Origin: Segatella copri
Lineage (GTDB): Bacteria > Bacteroidota > Bacteroidia > Bacteroidales > Bacteroidaceae
Assembly (NCBI RefSeq): GCF_019249795.2
Contig: NZ_CP156891.1
Coordinates: 310,001 to 374,000, forward strand
Length of the DNA: 64,000 nucleotides
Direction of reading: 5' to 3'
In this document: positions 28,854-39,126 of the stretch, piece after piece
Numbering within the stretch: position 1 is the stretch's first letter
Layout: each line of letters starts with the position of its first letter
The notes under the pieces: generated by a model
The model's input: the letters and a program-made list of their open reading frames with translations, nothing else
Database searches by the model: none
Told to the model about the DNA's origin: nothing
Program-made: the position numbers and the translations under genes

Positions 28854-30677
28854 CTAGAGCATTTCAGCCAGTTCCAGCCATCTCATTTCCTTCTCATCAA
28901 GTTCATCCTTGATTTCAGGCAGGCGCTTGCTTTTCTCCGTCAGTTCCTCAACCGATAGATTTCCGCTGCAGAGTTCCTCTTCCAGCTTCTTCTGTTCCTC
29001 GGTCAGCGCATCTATTTCCTGGGTCAGCTGCTCATATTCGCGCTTCTCCTTGTAGCTCATCTTGCGCTTGTTCTCAAAATTGGCGTCGCGCTTGGCCGTG
29101 CCAGCTCCGTCGTTTTCTGCCGTTGCATTTCCGCTCTTTGCCGGTTTCGCCTGTTCCGCCTCGTCCTTCGCCTGCATCCGGCTCCATTCCCTGTACTGCG
29201 TATAGTTGCCTGGGAAATCCTGTATTTCGCCTTCGCCCTTGAAAACCAGCAGATGGTCTACTACCTTGTCCATGAAATAGCGGTCGTGGCTCACCGCGAT
29301 GACGCAACCCGCAAAATCCTGAAGATATTCTTCCAGTACCTGCAGCGTCTGGATGTCAAGGTCGTTGGTCGGCTCGTCCAGCACCAGGAAGTTCGGATTC
29401 CTCATCAGCACCGTACAGAGGTAAAGCTTGCGCTTCTCGCCGCCGCTCAGCTTGTAAACGTAGTTGTGCTGCTCCTCGGGCGTAAAGAGGAAGAACTGCA
29501 GAAACTGCGAAGCCGTCATGTGCTTGCCGCCGCCCAGATCTATATAATCAGCAATCTCCGTAATCACGTCAATCACCTTCTGGTCTTCACGGAATTTCAG
29601 TCCCTCCTGCGAGAAATAGCCGAAGCGAACCGTCTCGCCGATGTCAAACTTGCCGCTGTCGGGCTGAACCTCGCCCAGCAGCATCTTGATGAAGGTCGAT
29701 TTTCCCGTTCCGTTATTACCCACAATACCCATCTTCTCGAAGCGGGCAAAGTTGTAGTAGAAGTTGTCGAGAATCACCTTCTTCTGTCCCCTGTCGTCGA
29801 AAGCCTTGCTCACATACTGGCATTCAAAAATCTTCGAACCTATATAAACGGTAGAAGCCTTCAGCCTTACCTGCCTGTCTTCGATGCGCTGCTTCGCCAC
29901 CTTCTCCAGCTCGTAGAAAGCATCCTCGCGGTATTTTGCCTTGTGTCCGCGAGCCTGAGGCTGACGGCGCATCCAGTCGAGTTCCCTGCGGTAGAGATTC
30001 TTCGAGTGCTGAATTTCGGCTCTCAGATTGTCCATTCTCTCCTGCCTCTTCTCCAGATAATAGGCATAATTGCCGCGGTAGGTGTAGATGGTGCGGTCGT
30101 CGAGTTCCAGAATCGTATTGCACACCTTGTCCAGGAAGAATCGGTCGTGCGTAACCATGAAGATGGTCTTGTTGCCGCGGTTCAGATAACCCTCCAGCCA
30201 CTCTATCATCTCCAGGTCCAGATGGTTGGTCGGCTCGTCCAGCATCAGGAAGTCGGGTTCCGTAATCAGCACATTCGCCAGCGCCACTCGTTTCTGCTGT
30301 CCGCCGCTGAGCTGTCCCATCGGCTGTTCCAGGTTGGTAATGTGCAGCTGGGTGAGAATCTGTTTCGCCTTCAGCACCTTCTCCGGATCATCCTCATGAT
30401 TGAAGCACGCCTGCAGCACACTTTCCTCCGGATCAAACTGCGGCGACTGCTCCAGATAGCCCACCTTCAAGTCGCGTCGGTAGATGATGTCTCCGCTCTC
30501 GTGTCCCTCTTTATCCATCAGCACCGACATGAGCGTAGACTTTCCCGTGCCGTTTCTCGCCACGAGTCCCACTTTCTGTCCTTCAGCGATAGAGAAGGAA
30601 ATATTATCAAAAAGAACCTGTGCACCAAAGCGTTTGGTGAGGTTTTGAACGTCTAAATAGGGTATTTGACTAGCCAT
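28854..30677 (-). CDS. ABC-F family ATPase (Uup-like)
   Basis: A 607-residue soluble protein with two ABC ATPase domains and no membrane part. The first has GTGKST near 41-46, LSGGQ near 128-132 and LDEPTNHLD near 150-158. The second has GNGTGKST near 325-332, LSGGEKRK and LDEPTNDLD. A charged C-terminal coiled coil follows (about 530-607). ABC-F proteins act on ribosomes or DNA. ATG 30677 (MASQIPYLDVQ) fits the family; the frame opens further upstream but across a promoter. Confidence 0.92.
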   Translation of the reverse strand: MASQIPYLDVQNLTKRFGAQVLFDNISFSIAEGQKVGLVARNGTGKSTLMSVLMDKEGHESGDIIYRRDLKVGYLEQSPQFDPEESVLQACFNHEDDPEKVLKAKQILTQLHITNLEQPMGQLSGGQQKRVALANVLITEPDFLMLDEPTNHLDLEMIEWLEGYLNRGNKTIFMVTHDRFFLDKVCNTILELDDRTIYTYRGNYAYYLEKRQERMDNLRAEIQHSKNLYRRELDWMRRQPQARGHKAKYREDAFYELEKVAKQRIEDRQVRLKASTVYIGSKIFECQYVSKAFDDRGQKKVILDNFYYNFARFEKMGIVGNNGTGKSTFIKMLLGEVQPDSGKFDIGETVRFGYFSQEGLKFREDQKVIDVITEIADYIDLGGGKHMTASQFLQFFLFTPEEQHNYVYKLSGGEKRKLYLCTVLMRNPNFLVLDEPTNDLDIQTLQVLEEYLQDFAGCVIAVSHDRYFMDKVVDHLLVFKGEGEIQDFPGNYTQYREWSRMQAKDEAEQAKPAKSGNATAENDGAGTAKRDANFENKRKMSYKEKREYEQLTQEIDALTEEQKKLEEELCSGNLSVEELTEKSKRLPEIKDELDEKEMRWLELAEML

Positions 30678-30693
30678 TTTTATTTTTTTTGTG

Positions 30694-30742
30694 CAAAGAT
30701 AGGCAAAATATTTGGCAGAAACAAATTTTTTAATTATCTTTG
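30694..30742. promoter_or_regulatory. Interlocked divergent promoters for the ABC-F gene and rho
   Basis: Plus strand: TTTG 30711-30714, 20 nt, TATCTTTG 30735-30742, driving rho. Minus strand: TTTG (complement of 30722-30725), 20 nt, TATCTTTG (complement of 30694-30701), driving the ABC-F gene. Each -33 element lies inside the other promoter's spacer, so the two polymerases cannot both bind. Confidence 0.8.
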
Positions 30743-30827
30743 CACACGAATTTATCAATCAATACCGTGTTTCCATTCAGAAACGCGACATTTCAGAAAA
30801 AAATCATTAATATACAATATATAATAT

Positions 30828-33029
30828 ATGTATAGCAAAGAAGAATTACAAGCAAAGAGTGTCGTTCAGTTGAAGGACATTGCCAAGGAACTGGGAGTCA
30901 AGGTAAAGAAGAGCGATAACAAGGAAACTATCGTCTATGCCATTCTCGACGCCCAGGCAGAACAGCCAGCTCCTGAAGCAGCCCCTAAGCGCAAGCGCAC
31001 CCGCATTGCAACCAAGAAAGAAGACCGTGTCTATTCCGTACACGGTAATGAAGGAGAGAATTTCGACGTGCAGAAGAACCAGGTATTGGGTCCTAACGGC
31101 GGCGAGACTGCTCCTCAGGCTATGAGCGAAACTGCCCCAGCCCCAGCGGTTGAGGAAGAAATCCAGTTCAGCCCGGCAGAGCAGAGTTTACAATCAGCTG
31201 CCCAGAAGCAGACTCTAAACCAATCAGGCGAAGACATCGAGGCTCAGGTACTTGCCAACTTCCCGAAACACCGCGGCAGAAGAAGCAAGGCTGAACTCGA
31301 AGCCATTGCAGAAGCCAGAGCAGCTGCCATCAGAAAGCATCAGGCGGTAAAAGCCGAGCTAGAAGCGCAGATGGCGAAAGATGCACAGGAGACGGCTAAC
31401 CGGCAGGCTGCTACTGAGGCAGAACAGCAGGAAGAGGCAACAGCCGATAACCAGCAGACTGCTCCTGAGCAAGTTGCCGTTCCGGAAGAGCAGTTCTCTG
31501 CCGGAAACGCTGAGAGCGCTAACATCAGCGGTGATTTGCAGGCGATGCTCCAGGCTAAGATGAATGCACAGAACGCAGCAGCTCCGGCTCCGGCAGCAGC
31601 TCCGGCTCCAGCTGAGGAGGCAAAGGAAAAAGCTACTGAAAAAACTGCAACCGATAAGAAACAGGAGTCAGCTCCTATCCACTATACTGAAGGTATGAAG
31701 GTAGAACTCGATGCAGACGGAACCTGGAAGGGTGATCCGGGCGATGGAACCGATTTCATCCTGGTAGTCGACATTCCTATCGAAGACCAGGCTGCCATTC
31801 CTACTGTCGATATCTTCGACCGTCCTACCACTCCGCAGACTTCTCACCAGCACACACCTGCTGCTGCCCCTGCAGCCAAGAACAAGCAGGAAGCACCAGC
31901 CTACGATTTCAGCAATCTCGTGAAATCCAACGGTGTGCTCGAAGTGATTTCAGAGGGCTACGGATTCCTGCGCAGCAGCGATTACAATTACCTTTCTTCA
32001 CCGGACGATGTTTATGTAGCATCCAGCTTCGTCAAGAAGTTCGGTCTGAAGACTGGCGATGTCATCGAGTGCAAGGTGCGTCCGCCTCACGAGGGCGAGA
32101 AATACTTCCCGCTCACCAGCATCATCAAGATCAATGGCCGTGACCCGTCAGAGGTTCGTGACCGTGTTCCTTTCGAGCACCTCACCCCACTCTTCCCTGA
32201 TGAGAAGTTCAATCTCTGTGGCGACCGCCGCACCACCAATCTCAGCACCCGCATCGTAGACCTCTTCTCGCCAATCGGTAAGGGTCAGCGTGCGCTCATC
32301 GTGGCTCAGCCTAAGACCGGTAAGACCATCCTCATGAAGGATATTGCCAACGCCATCGCAGCCAACCATCCTGAGGCTTACCTCATGATGCTGCTCATCG
32401 ACGAGCGTCCTGAGGAGGTTACCGACATGGCCCGCACCGTGAATGCAGAGGTTATCGCCTCTACCTTCGACGAGCCAGCAGAGCGCCATGTCAAGATTGC
32501 CGGAATCGTGCTCGAGAAGGCTAAGAGAATGGTAGAATGCGGACACGATGTTGTCATCTTCCTCGATTCTATCACCCGTCTCGCCCGTGCCTACAACACC
32601 ACAGCTCCTGCATCTGGTAAGGTGCTCACCGGTGGTGTGGATGCAAACGCCCTCCAGAAGCCTAAGCGTTTCTTCGGTGCTGCGCGTAACATCGAAGGCG
32701 GCGGTTCGCTCACCATCATCGCTACTGCCCTCATCGATACAGGTAGTAAGATGGATGAAGTCATCTTCGAGGAGTTCAAGGGAACCGGTAACATGGAGTT
32801 GCAGCTCGACCGCTCACTCAGCAACAAGCGCATCTTCCCTGCTGTCAACCTCATTTCTTCGTCTACCCGTCGCGACGATCTGCTGCAGGACAAGACAACG
32901 CTCGACCGCATGTGGATTCTGCGCAAGTATCTGTCCGACATGAATTCTATCGAGGCGATGAGCACCATCCACAAGAATATGCAGCATACTCGCAACAACG
33001 ACGAGTTCCTGCTCTCTATGAATTCATAA
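30828..33029 (+). CDS. rho: Transcription termination factor Rho with long disordered N-terminal insertion
   Basis: A 733-residue hexameric RNA helicase that ends transcription. Residues 1-45 form the N-terminal helical domain. About 50-360 is an Ala/Gln/Glu/Pro-rich, low-complexity region absent from E. coli Rho. The RNA-binding cold-shock domain ([19 protein letters not shown]) and the ATPase (Walker [16 protein letters not shown]) follow. Long intrinsically disordered inserts are known in Bacteroidota Rho and have been linked to condensate formation in Bacteroides. Start at 30828 is well placed after the promoter. Confidence 0.96.
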   Translation: MYSKEELQAKSVVQLKDIAKELGVKVKKSDNKETIVYAILDAQAEQPAPEAAPKRKRTRIATKKEDRVYSVHGNEGENFDVQKNQVLGPNGGETAPQAMSETAPAPAVEEEIQFSPAEQSLQSAAQKQTLNQSGEDIEAQVLANFPKHRGRRSKAELEAIAEARAAAIRKHQAVKAELEAQMAKDAQETANRQAATEAEQQEEATADNQQTAPEQVAVPEEQFSAGNAESANISGDLQAMLQAKMNAQNAAAPAPAAAPAPAEEAKEKATEKTATDKKQESAPIHYTEGMKVELDADGTWKGDPGDGTDFILVVDIPIEDQAAIPTVDIFDRPTTPQTSHQHTPAAAPAAKNKQEAPAYDFSNLVKSNGVLEVISEGYGFLRSSDYNYLSSPDDVYVASSFVKKFGLKTGDVIECKVRPPHEGEKYFPLTSIIKINGRDPSEVRDRVPFEHLTPLFPDEKFNLCGDRRTTNLSTRIVDLFSPIGKGQRALIVAQPKTGKTILMKDIANAIAANHPEAYLMMLLIDERPEEVTDMARTVNAEVIASTFDEPAERHVKIAGIVLEKAKRMVECGHDVVIFLDSITRLARAYNTTAPASGKVLTGGVDANALQKPKRFFGAARNIEGGGSLTIIATALIDTGSKMDEVIFEEFKGTGNMELQLDRSLSNKRIFPAVNLISSSTRRDDLLQDKTTLDRMWILRKYLSDMNSIEAMSTIHKNMQHTRNNDEFLLSMNS

Positions 33030-33124
33030 CCCCTCATCCGGGTTTACCCATATCTGAATATCCGGCAAAAGGCTCCGTTCATTGGCAGTCTTTACTAGAT
33101 ATAAAAGAAGAGAGATTTGAAAGA

Positions 33125-33170
33125 GAAGGGCAAGTTCCATTTTCGGGATTTGCCCTTCGTGTTTTTTTAC
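33125..33170 (+). terminator. Terminator after rho
   Basis: GAAGGGCAA (33125-33133) pairs with TTGCCCTTC (33150-33158), followed by GTGTTTTTTT. It is about 95 nt after the rho stop codon. Confidence 0.85.
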
Positions 33171-33291
33171 TGTTTAAAATCATTAAAAAAATATCGCATT
33201 TCATTTTTTATTCGTATCTTTGCTTATCTTAAACACAGAGGGGGCGCAAAGCCCCAATATAAATAATGTATAACTTAAAATCAAAAGAACC

Positions 33292-34164
33292 ATGAGCAAA
33301 TATTTTGCAGAATCAGAATTGATTATCAATGAAGACGGAAGCTGCTTCCACCTTCATCTTCGCCCGGAACAAGTGGCTGATAAAGTAATCCTCGTTGGCG
33401 ACCCAGGTCGCGTAGCCCTCGTAGCCTCCCATTTCGATGAGAAGGAATGCGAAGTTTCAAGTCGGGAATTCCACGCCATCACCGGCACATATAAAGGCAA
33501 GCGAATCACTGTGCAGAGCACCGGAATAGGATGCGATAATATCGATATCGTAGTCAACGAGCTCGATGCGCTGAAGAACATCGATTTCAAAACCCGCACC
33601 GAGAAACCCGAGCACACCACGCTCACCCTCGTGCGCATCGGAACCTGCGGCGGCCTGCAGCTCAACTGCCCTGCTGGAACCTTCGTAGCCTCGCAGAAGA
33701 GCATCGGTTTCGACGGACTCATCAACTTCTATGCCCGTCGCAACGAAATCTGCGACCTCGAAACAGAGGCAGAATTCAAGCGCCAGGTAAAATGGAACGA
33801 CCAGATTGGCAACCCATACTGTGTAGACAACAATCCGGAATTGCTCAACCAGATAGCCGGCGATGATATGGTTCGTGGAATCACCATAGCCTGTGGCGGT
33901 TTCTACGGTCCTCAGGGCCGCGAGCTCCGTGCCCCACTTGTCGACCCGGAACTTAATCAGAAGATTGAAGCATTCGAGTATAACGGTCTGCGCGTCAACA
34001 ACTTCGAGATGGAGAGTTCAGCCCTCGCCGGTCTTTCCCTTCTCCTCGGTCATAAGGCATTAACCTGCTGCATGGTCATCGCTAACCGCCGTGCCCTCAG
34101 CGCCAACACCGGCTACAAGAGCACCATCGACAATCTCATCAAGGTTGTATTAGATAGAATTTAA
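33292..34164 (+). CDS. Nucleoside phosphorylase, uridine phosphorylase-like
   Basis: A 290-residue PNP/UDP-family enzyme that splits a ribonucleoside with phosphate. Visible are VGDPGRVALVA near 35-45 (phosphate loop), STGIGCDNI near 83-91 with RIGTCGGLQ near 116-124, and the ribose-binding NNFEMESSAL near 236-245. Uridine is the likely substrate but purines are possible. A TATCTTTG element at 33215-33222 probably promotes it. mnmE starts 11 nt after its stop. Confidence 0.88.
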   Translation: MSKYFAESELIINEDGSCFHLHLRPEQVADKVILVGDPGRVALVASHFDEKECEVSSREFHAITGTYKGKRITVQSTGIGCDNIDIVVNELDALKNIDFKTRTEKPEHTTLTLVRIGTCGGLQLNCPAGTFVASQKSIGFDGLINFYARRNEICDLETEAEFKRQVKWNDQIGNPYCVDNNPELLNQIAGDDMVRGITIACGGFYGPQGRELRAPLVDPELNQKIEAFEYNGLRVNNFEMESSALAGLSLLLGHKALTCCMVIANRRALSANTGYKSTIDNLIKVVLDRI

Positions 34165-34175
34165 ACAATAAAAAA

Positions 34176-35576
34176 ATGAATCAAGAAGAATGTATCTGCG
34201 CCCTGGCAACCCCAGCCGGCGGTGCTATCGGAATTATCCGACTCAGTGGCTCCGACGCCATTACCCTCACCGACAAAATCTTCCAGTCTGCCAACGGCAA
34301 ATCCCTGGAAGAAGCCAAGCCCTACACTCTGCATTATGGCGAAATCAAGGATAAGGATGGCAACACCATCGATGATGTACTGGTGAGCGTGTTCCGTGCA
34401 CCCCACAGTTATACAGGCGAGAACTCCACCGAGATTTCCTGTCATGGCAGCCGATACATTCTTCAGCAGGTTCTCCATCGATTTACGGAGGTAGGATGTC
34501 GCCAGGCAGAACCGGGCGAATACACCCGTCGTGCCTATCTCAACGGCAAGATGGACCTCTCTCAGGCAGAAGCCGTAGCTGATCTCATCGCCTCTACCAA
34601 CAAGGCAACCCACAAGATGGCGCTCAGCCAACTGAAGGGCCATTTCAGCAACGAACTCTCCCTCCTTCGCGAAAAATTATTAAAGATGACTTCGCTCCTG
34701 GAGTTGGAGCTCGACTTCAGCGACCACGAAGAACTGGAGTTTGCCGACCGCAGCGAACTCCAGGCACTAGCCGAAGAAATCAATCACAAGATTACCACCC
34801 TCGCCCACTCCTTCGAAACCGGCAATGCCCTGAAGCAGGGAGTAGCCGTAGCCATCGTAGGCAAGACGAATGTGGGCAAGAGCACCCTGCTCAACCGTCT
34901 GCTCCACGAGGAGAAGGCAATCGTGAGCGACATTCACGGAACCACCCGAGATGTAATCGAAGACACCACCCTCATCGACGGAATCACCTTCCGCTTTATT
35001 GACACAGCCGGAATCCGCAAGACGGATGATGTGGTAGAAAACATCGGAATAGAGCGCACTTTCCAGAAGATGGAAGAGGCGAAGATAGTAATCTGGCTAT
35101 TAGATGAGCAGCCGTCAGCCTCAGAAATCGAGGAGATGAAGCTGAAGAACCAAGGCAAGAAGCTGCTGGTAGTATTTAATAAGATGGATAAACTGGAGAA
35201 TGATAAACTAGCGTTCGATAAATTCACCCATTCCTGTGGCTCAGATTCCAGTGAATCAGAAGCCCCACTCTTCATCAGTGCCCGCACAGGCGAGAATGTT
35301 TCATCCCTGGAGCAGGCATTAGTAAAAGCCGCTGATATTCCTGAGATTACCGAGAACGACGTCATCATAACGAGTGCCCGCCACTACGAGGCCCTACTCC
35401 GTGCCCATGATTCCCTCTCCCGAGTATTGGAGTCGATGGAAATGGGCATGAGCGGCGACATCGTCGCCGAAGACCTGAAAATGGTGTTGGAAGAACTGGG
35501 TGAAATCACTGGCGGACAGATCAGTAGCCAGGAAACGCTAAACAATATCTTCAAGCACTTTTGCATCGGAAAATAA
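34176..35576 (+). CDS. mnmE: tRNA modification GTPase MnmE
   Basis: A 466-residue protein that with MnmG installs the carboxymethylaminomethyl group on wobble U34. The N-terminal folate-binding domain covers about 1-120; the G domain has GKTNVGKST near 228-236 and DTAG near 275-278. The catalytic C-terminal FCIGK ends the protein. Length is standard. It is the last core gene before the accessory cassette; a hairpin at 35583-35607 separates it from the convergent amidase gene. Confidence 0.96.
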   Translation: MNQEECICALATPAGGAIGIIRLSGSDAITLTDKIFQSANGKSLEEAKPYTLHYGEIKDKDGNTIDDVLVSVFRAPHSYTGENSTEISCHGSRYILQQVLHRFTEVGCRQAEPGEYTRRAYLNGKMDLSQAEAVADLIASTNKATHKMALSQLKGHFSNELSLLREKLLKMTSLLELELDFSDHEELEFADRSELQALAEEINHKITTLAHSFETGNALKQGVAVAIVGKTNVGKSTLLNRLLHEEKAIVSDIHGTTRDVIEDTTLIDGITFRFIDTAGIRKTDDVVENIGIERTFQKMEEAKIVIWLLDEQPSASEIEEMKLKNQGKKLLVVFNKMDKLENDKLAFDKFTHSCGSDSSESEAPLFISARTGENVSSLEQALVKAADIPEITENDVIITSARHYEALLRAHDSLSRVLESMEMGMSGDIVAEDLKMVLEELGEITGGQISSQETLNNIFKHFCIGK

Positions 35577-35582
35577 GTATAA

Positions 35583-35607
35583 ATAGGGAACGCAGCGCGT
35601 TCCCTAT
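35583..35607. terminator. GC-rich hairpin between mnmE and amidase
   Basis: ATAGGGAACGC (35583-35593) pairs perfectly with GCGTTCCCTAT (35597-35607). There is no good T-run, so it may be a weak bidirectional terminator or mRNA-end stabiliser for the convergent genes. Confidence 0.6.
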
Positions 35608-35610
35608 CTG

Positions 35611-36012
35611 TTAGCCCCACTCCTTCTTCACATCAAAGCAGGGGCAGGCCTTATTGGCAAATTCATTATGACCATGAATCGTGGCTAATGGATATTCCTC
35701 CTTCAGCTGCTCGATGAGCGAGCGCATTGCCGCTTTCTGGTCTCGGGTTCTTGTATCCTTCGGCTTACCTTTCTTTGATAAACCGCCGATGTAGCAAATG
35801 CCTATACTGATGGAATTATGGCCCTTGCAATGGGCGCCAACCTCCTCTATCGCACGGCCTACATGAATGCTGCCGTCACGATAAACCACGAAATGATAAC
35901 CTATGCAGCGCATTCCGCGCTCCCGGTGCCAGCGGTCAATATCCGCTACGGTGAAGTTGCGACCTTCCTTGGTCGCACTGCAATGAATGATGATTTCCTT
36001 TATCTTACGCAT
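35611..36012 (-). CDS. N-acetylmuramoyl-L-alanine amidase, phage T7-lysozyme type
   Basis: A 133-residue Amidase_2 domain protein cutting the muramic acid-peptide bond. Zinc ligands are in IIHCSATKEG (His10) and IHGHNEFANKACPCFD near 113-128, with YHFVVYRDG near 39-47. No signal peptide is present, as in phage endolysins. In Bacteroidales this gene typically accompanies HU, smalltalk and VirE/DUF3987 genes, as here. It overlaps the upstream DUF5675-like gene by 13 nt. Confidence 0.9.
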   Translation of the reverse strand: MRKIKEIIIHCSATKEGRNFTVADIDRWHRERGMRCIGYHFVVYRDGSIHVGRAIEEVGAHCKGHNSISIGICYIGGLSKKGKPKDTRTRDQKAAMRSLIEQLKEEYPLATIHGHNEFANKACPCFDVKKEWG

Positions 36013-36494
36013 GATAATGATTTTACGGATGATTTGAAAGGTGATAAATACTTAAGCGGAATCGCATCAAAGCCCCAGTCTCTGATAACGAGCGTGATGT
36101 GCTCCCTGTTCCTGATTGCCTCATCCACCTTCTCGCAAAACTCCGAGAAGTATTCCTCAGAATGAAGCACAAGTCCCGAAATGTAAGATCTGCCCAGAAT
36201 GATGCTGCCATACATTAATTTATAAGGACCATTACCCGGAACAAAGAACGGCTTGCGGATAACAGACTTCGGAACTCTGCCGTTTTCCTTCAGAATAACA
36301 GGCATGATTCTGCTCTTCTCATCATCCCTCAGAAACTTCGGGTTGGAAACCGGCACAAGTGCCAGTCTGTAAGCATCAGCTTTCAGATAGCCCTGAGGAC
36401 GCTCCAATGTTCCGCAGAAAAACTTACCGTTAATGACCATTGTGCCATCAACTCCCCATGGAGTGAAACGGCGGCGAAATATACAAATATGCAT
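36000..36494 (-). CDS. DUF5675-like protein of the amidase cassette
   Basis: A 164-residue protein opening MHICIFRRRFTPWGVDGTMVINGKFFCGTLERP, the pattern of DUF5675 (a strand, a short loop, an FCGTLE-type motif). It also has GNGPYKLMYGSI near 84-95. Genes of this family often stand beside phage-type amidases and may share a lysis or murein-recognition role (inference). It overlaps the amidase start by 13 nt and follows the primase-like gene, from which it is separated by GGTCATTAAGG repeats. Confidence 0.6.
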   Translation of the reverse strand: MHICIFRRRFTPWGVDGTMVINGKFFCGTLERPQGYLKADAYRLALVPVSNPKFLRDDEKSRIMPVILKENGRVPKSVIRKPFFVPGNGPYKLMYGSIILGRSYISGLVLHSEEYFSEFCEKVDEAIRNREHITLVIRDWGFDAIPLKYLSPFKSSVKSLSCVR

Positions 36495-36533
36495 GATAAT
36501 TTACAATTAATAATGAATAATTGGTTTAGGGGT

Positions 36534-36598
36534 GGTCATTAAGGCTGGGTTCAGACCCGAAAACCTTAATGACCTTAATGACCTTGACCTTAATGACC
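36534..36598. repeat. GGTCATTAAGG hairpin and 35-nt block (copy 1, inverted)
   Basis: GGTCATTAAGG at 36534-36544, then an inner GGGT/ACCC stem, then the complementary 35-nt block CCTTAATGACC... at 36564-36598. The single unit and the first inverted unit form a hairpin between the primase-like and DUF5675-like genes. The same 35-nt block recurs at 42643, 42764 (inverted) and 53845. Confidence 0.9.
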
Positions 36599-36612
36599 GG
36601 AAATGACCGGAT

Positions 36613-39114
36613 TTAAACCGTAGATGCTACTTTCTGATAACGCGAATCGGGCAGAATATTGATGAGTCCCTGGCGCTTCCAGTTCTTCAGCATCTGTCTT
36701 ACAGCCTCGTGCGTAACGTTAGCGCCCTTGATGGCAACACTCTGCTGCTGAGCCTGTTCGAAATTGAAGGTTACGTCTAAGCGCTCAAAGATAGTATCGT
36801 TTCTTCCACGACGTATACGGTCAGCAGGTGCCTGTCCGCAATAATCCTTGGATGAGAAAGCAGCTTCGATACGACTGCGAAAGAAATAGAGTGCATTCTC
36901 CAGCTGATAGTTAGCCAGAACATCAAAGGCTGAAAGCATGCTCGGTGTCTGCATTTTCACAATCATTTCCTTCCACAAGAGAGGATTCTCCTTCAATCTT
37001 GTTTCTGCCTCTTCCGCTCCAAGTTTCTGTATCAGCGATTCTGCCACCTTGCAGAGCATGATGCACGCCATCATTCTCATCGTGGTAGGACAGATACGAA
37101 AACGCTGGCGGGCTTTCACTTTGTCATCATCTTTCATCGTCTCCAGTCTTATCTGCTCCAGCCATTCCCTGCCCTTGGCTTCCAGCTTAGGCAGTTCTAC
37201 TTCGCCTGCCATCATGGGTAACAGATGTGCTATCTGCAGAATATTGCTTTGCTGGCGAGGTGTAAGCACGAAGAGGTTATCAGTGAGCGGGGTGAAGGTA
37301 TTATCCGGCGTACGAGCCACGACAATACGGCTTTGGAAACCATCCGTATAATTGTTCACTACTCGATAAAGTGCATCGGGAGTGCCGCACATCACCACAT
37401 TCCATAACAGTCTGTCTATATGGACATTCACCGCATCTGCACTTCTTGCCTCGCGCTCATAGCTTGTTCCGTCGTAAGCCTGTCTTAACATGACGGAAAA
37501 GTCGCTCATCGCCGATTTCCACTTCTGTGCTACGGTGTCAGCTTCCGGTGTAAATGAGAAGGCGTGTTTGCCTTCAGTATTCGCCAGTCTTTCAGCAAGA
37601 TTCGCCACCGTATTGTTCAGTGTCAAGCATCTTACCGGCAGTTTCGGCTCTTCCGGCTGCTCCTTCTTGTTCTTAGCCGCACGCTTCTTGGCTCTCCATT
37701 CATCCTCCTTCAGCTGGTACATTTTGTCCATTGCTTTTACTTCTGAAGTCCATACATTGATTACCGGGTCAATGCTTCCCTTTCCTGATGCAAAATCACC
37801 GGCAATGTAAGAGATGAGGTTGAGCGAATTCATCTTGCCGTGAATGGAGATTTTCACGCCAGTAGCCAGCATTCCGATGACAGGACAGATAGCGGTAATC
37901 ACGGGTAAAGCAAGTGTCGGCCCTACTGCATTAACCGAGTCGCGTACTCCCTGCGGCAATTTAGGCAAGGCTTTGAAATAGAACAGTTCGTCCTGGGCAT
38001 TTGCCTCGTCCAGTGCATTGATCAGTTCCTCGTTCTCCTTAAGCGTTATGCCTTTCAGAGTAGCTTGCTTCAACTTTTCCTGTCTCAGCGCAGCCAGTAC
38101 ATCTTTCAGTCGCTTAGGCATTTGCGTAAGTTTTTCTCCGAGTGCCGACTTGATGCAAGCCATCTTCTCCTGCTCAGAAAAACCATCATAGCAGGGAATA
38201 ATCTGAGCCATCAGATTGCCATCAAAGCCGCAGATGTGGCGCAGGTTCACAGCCAGCTCAAAGGTCAGCGTATTGCGGTTGGAGCGCATCGGCTCCTGCC
38301 CATCATTATACATCTGCCACCACTTCTTAATGATTTCGCCATAAGGAATCCCGAGGTAATTGTCTTGAGAAGCAGAAGGAGAAGCTGATGAACCAGCTGG
38401 GGATGAAGCAGCAGAAGAAGAAATTCTCGAATTCTCTAATTCTTGACTCTTAAAACTCCCTTGAGAATCCTTCTTGAATTCTTCCTTCCAAGGCATAAAG
38501 TGCTTGTTTGCCTTGTGCGCCCCTTCCGGTAGTTCCTCCTTCCCATACCGTTCTCTTTCTTCCAGCACTTTCCCTTCAGCTGCTACGGCAGCCTCATCAT
38601 ATTCATCCTTAAAGAGCTGTGGCGAAAGGAAGAGCAGATCTTCGTCATCCGATGTGGTAGTGAAGTAAACCCGGTTAATGTCGTGAGCCGAAGTATCCAT
38701 TTCGCACTTGAGCATCGTAGCAATCCTCACCTGATTCTCCAGAACCGTCTTGCCCTTTTCGCGCTCAAACACCGCATGTCCGCCTTGTCGTGCGCTACGT
38801 TCCAGCATCAGCAATCCGTACTTGTCCGGTTCTTTCAGCAGCAGCTTGGCAGCCTTGGCGAAAGCCTCCGGCTCATCCATATCAAACCCGAAAGCACCGC
38901 TGGGCAGTTTCATTCCCTTCACCACGCCTTGCGGATAATGGCCGGAATAATTAAACTGCACCAGTCTCCGTTTCGCAGCATCGTTTCCGGCACGAGCCAG
39001 GCGAAGATTCGCCTTCTGCTCATTGCTTCCACGCAGCTGCTTATACTCCTCTTCCGAGGTGATGGAGCGGGCAACCTTGTGCCCGTTCTCCACCTTAATT
39101 AAATAACAACTCAT
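36613..39114 (-). CDS. VirE/DUF3987 primase-helicase-like protein
   Basis: An 833-residue protein of the type annotated VirE N-terminal/BT4734-like plus DUF3987 in Bacteroidales. The N-terminal part (about 1-180) resembles primase-polymerase-like domains. A DUF3987 ATPase-like core (about 270-700) carries a P-loop-like segment AGDFASGKGS near 434-443. The C-terminus (about 760-830) is a winged-helix-like region (THEAVRQMLKNWKRQGLINI). Such proteins are thought to act in replication of mobile elements but are also stranded in capsule loci. A serine/alanine-rich linker near 225-250 is notable. Confidence 0.8.
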   Translation of the reverse strand: MSCYLIKVENGHKVARSITSEEEYKQLRGSNEQKANLRLARAGNDAAKRRLVQFNYSGHYPQGVVKGMKLPSGAFGFDMDEPEAFAKAAKLLLKEPDKYGLLMLERSARQGGHAVFEREKGKTVLENQVRIATMLKCEMDTSAHDINRVYFTTTSDDEDLLFLSPQLFKDEYDEAAVAAEGKVLEERERYGKEELPEGAHKANKHFMPWKEEFKKDSQGSFKSQELENSRISSSAASSPAGSSASPSASQDNYLGIPYGEIIKKWWQMYNDGQEPMRSNRNTLTFELAVNLRHICGFDGNLMAQIIPCYDGFSEQEKMACIKSALGEKLTQMPKRLKDVLAALRQEKLKQATLKGITLKENEELINALDEANAQDELFYFKALPKLPQGVRDSVNAVGPTLALPVITAICPVIGMLATGVKISIHGKMNSLNLISYIAGDFASGKGSIDPVINVWTSEVKAMDKMYQLKEDEWRAKKRAAKNKKEQPEEPKLPVRCLTLNNTVANLAERLANTEGKHAFSFTPEADTVAQKWKSAMSDFSVMLRQAYDGTSYEREARSADAVNVHIDRLLWNVVMCGTPDALYRVVNNYTDGFQSRIVVARTPDNTFTPLTDNLFVLTPRQQSNILQIAHLLPMMAGEVELPKLEAKGREWLEQIRLETMKDDDKVKARQRFRICPTTMRMMACIMLCKVAESLIQKLGAEEAETRLKENPLLWKEMIVKMQTPSMLSAFDVLANYQLENALYFFRSRIEAAFSSKDYCGQAPADRIRRGRNDTIFERLDVTFNFEQAQQQSVAIKGANVTHEAVRQMLKNWKRQGLINILPDSRYQKVASTV

Positions 39115-39126
39115 CTATCTTATTAC

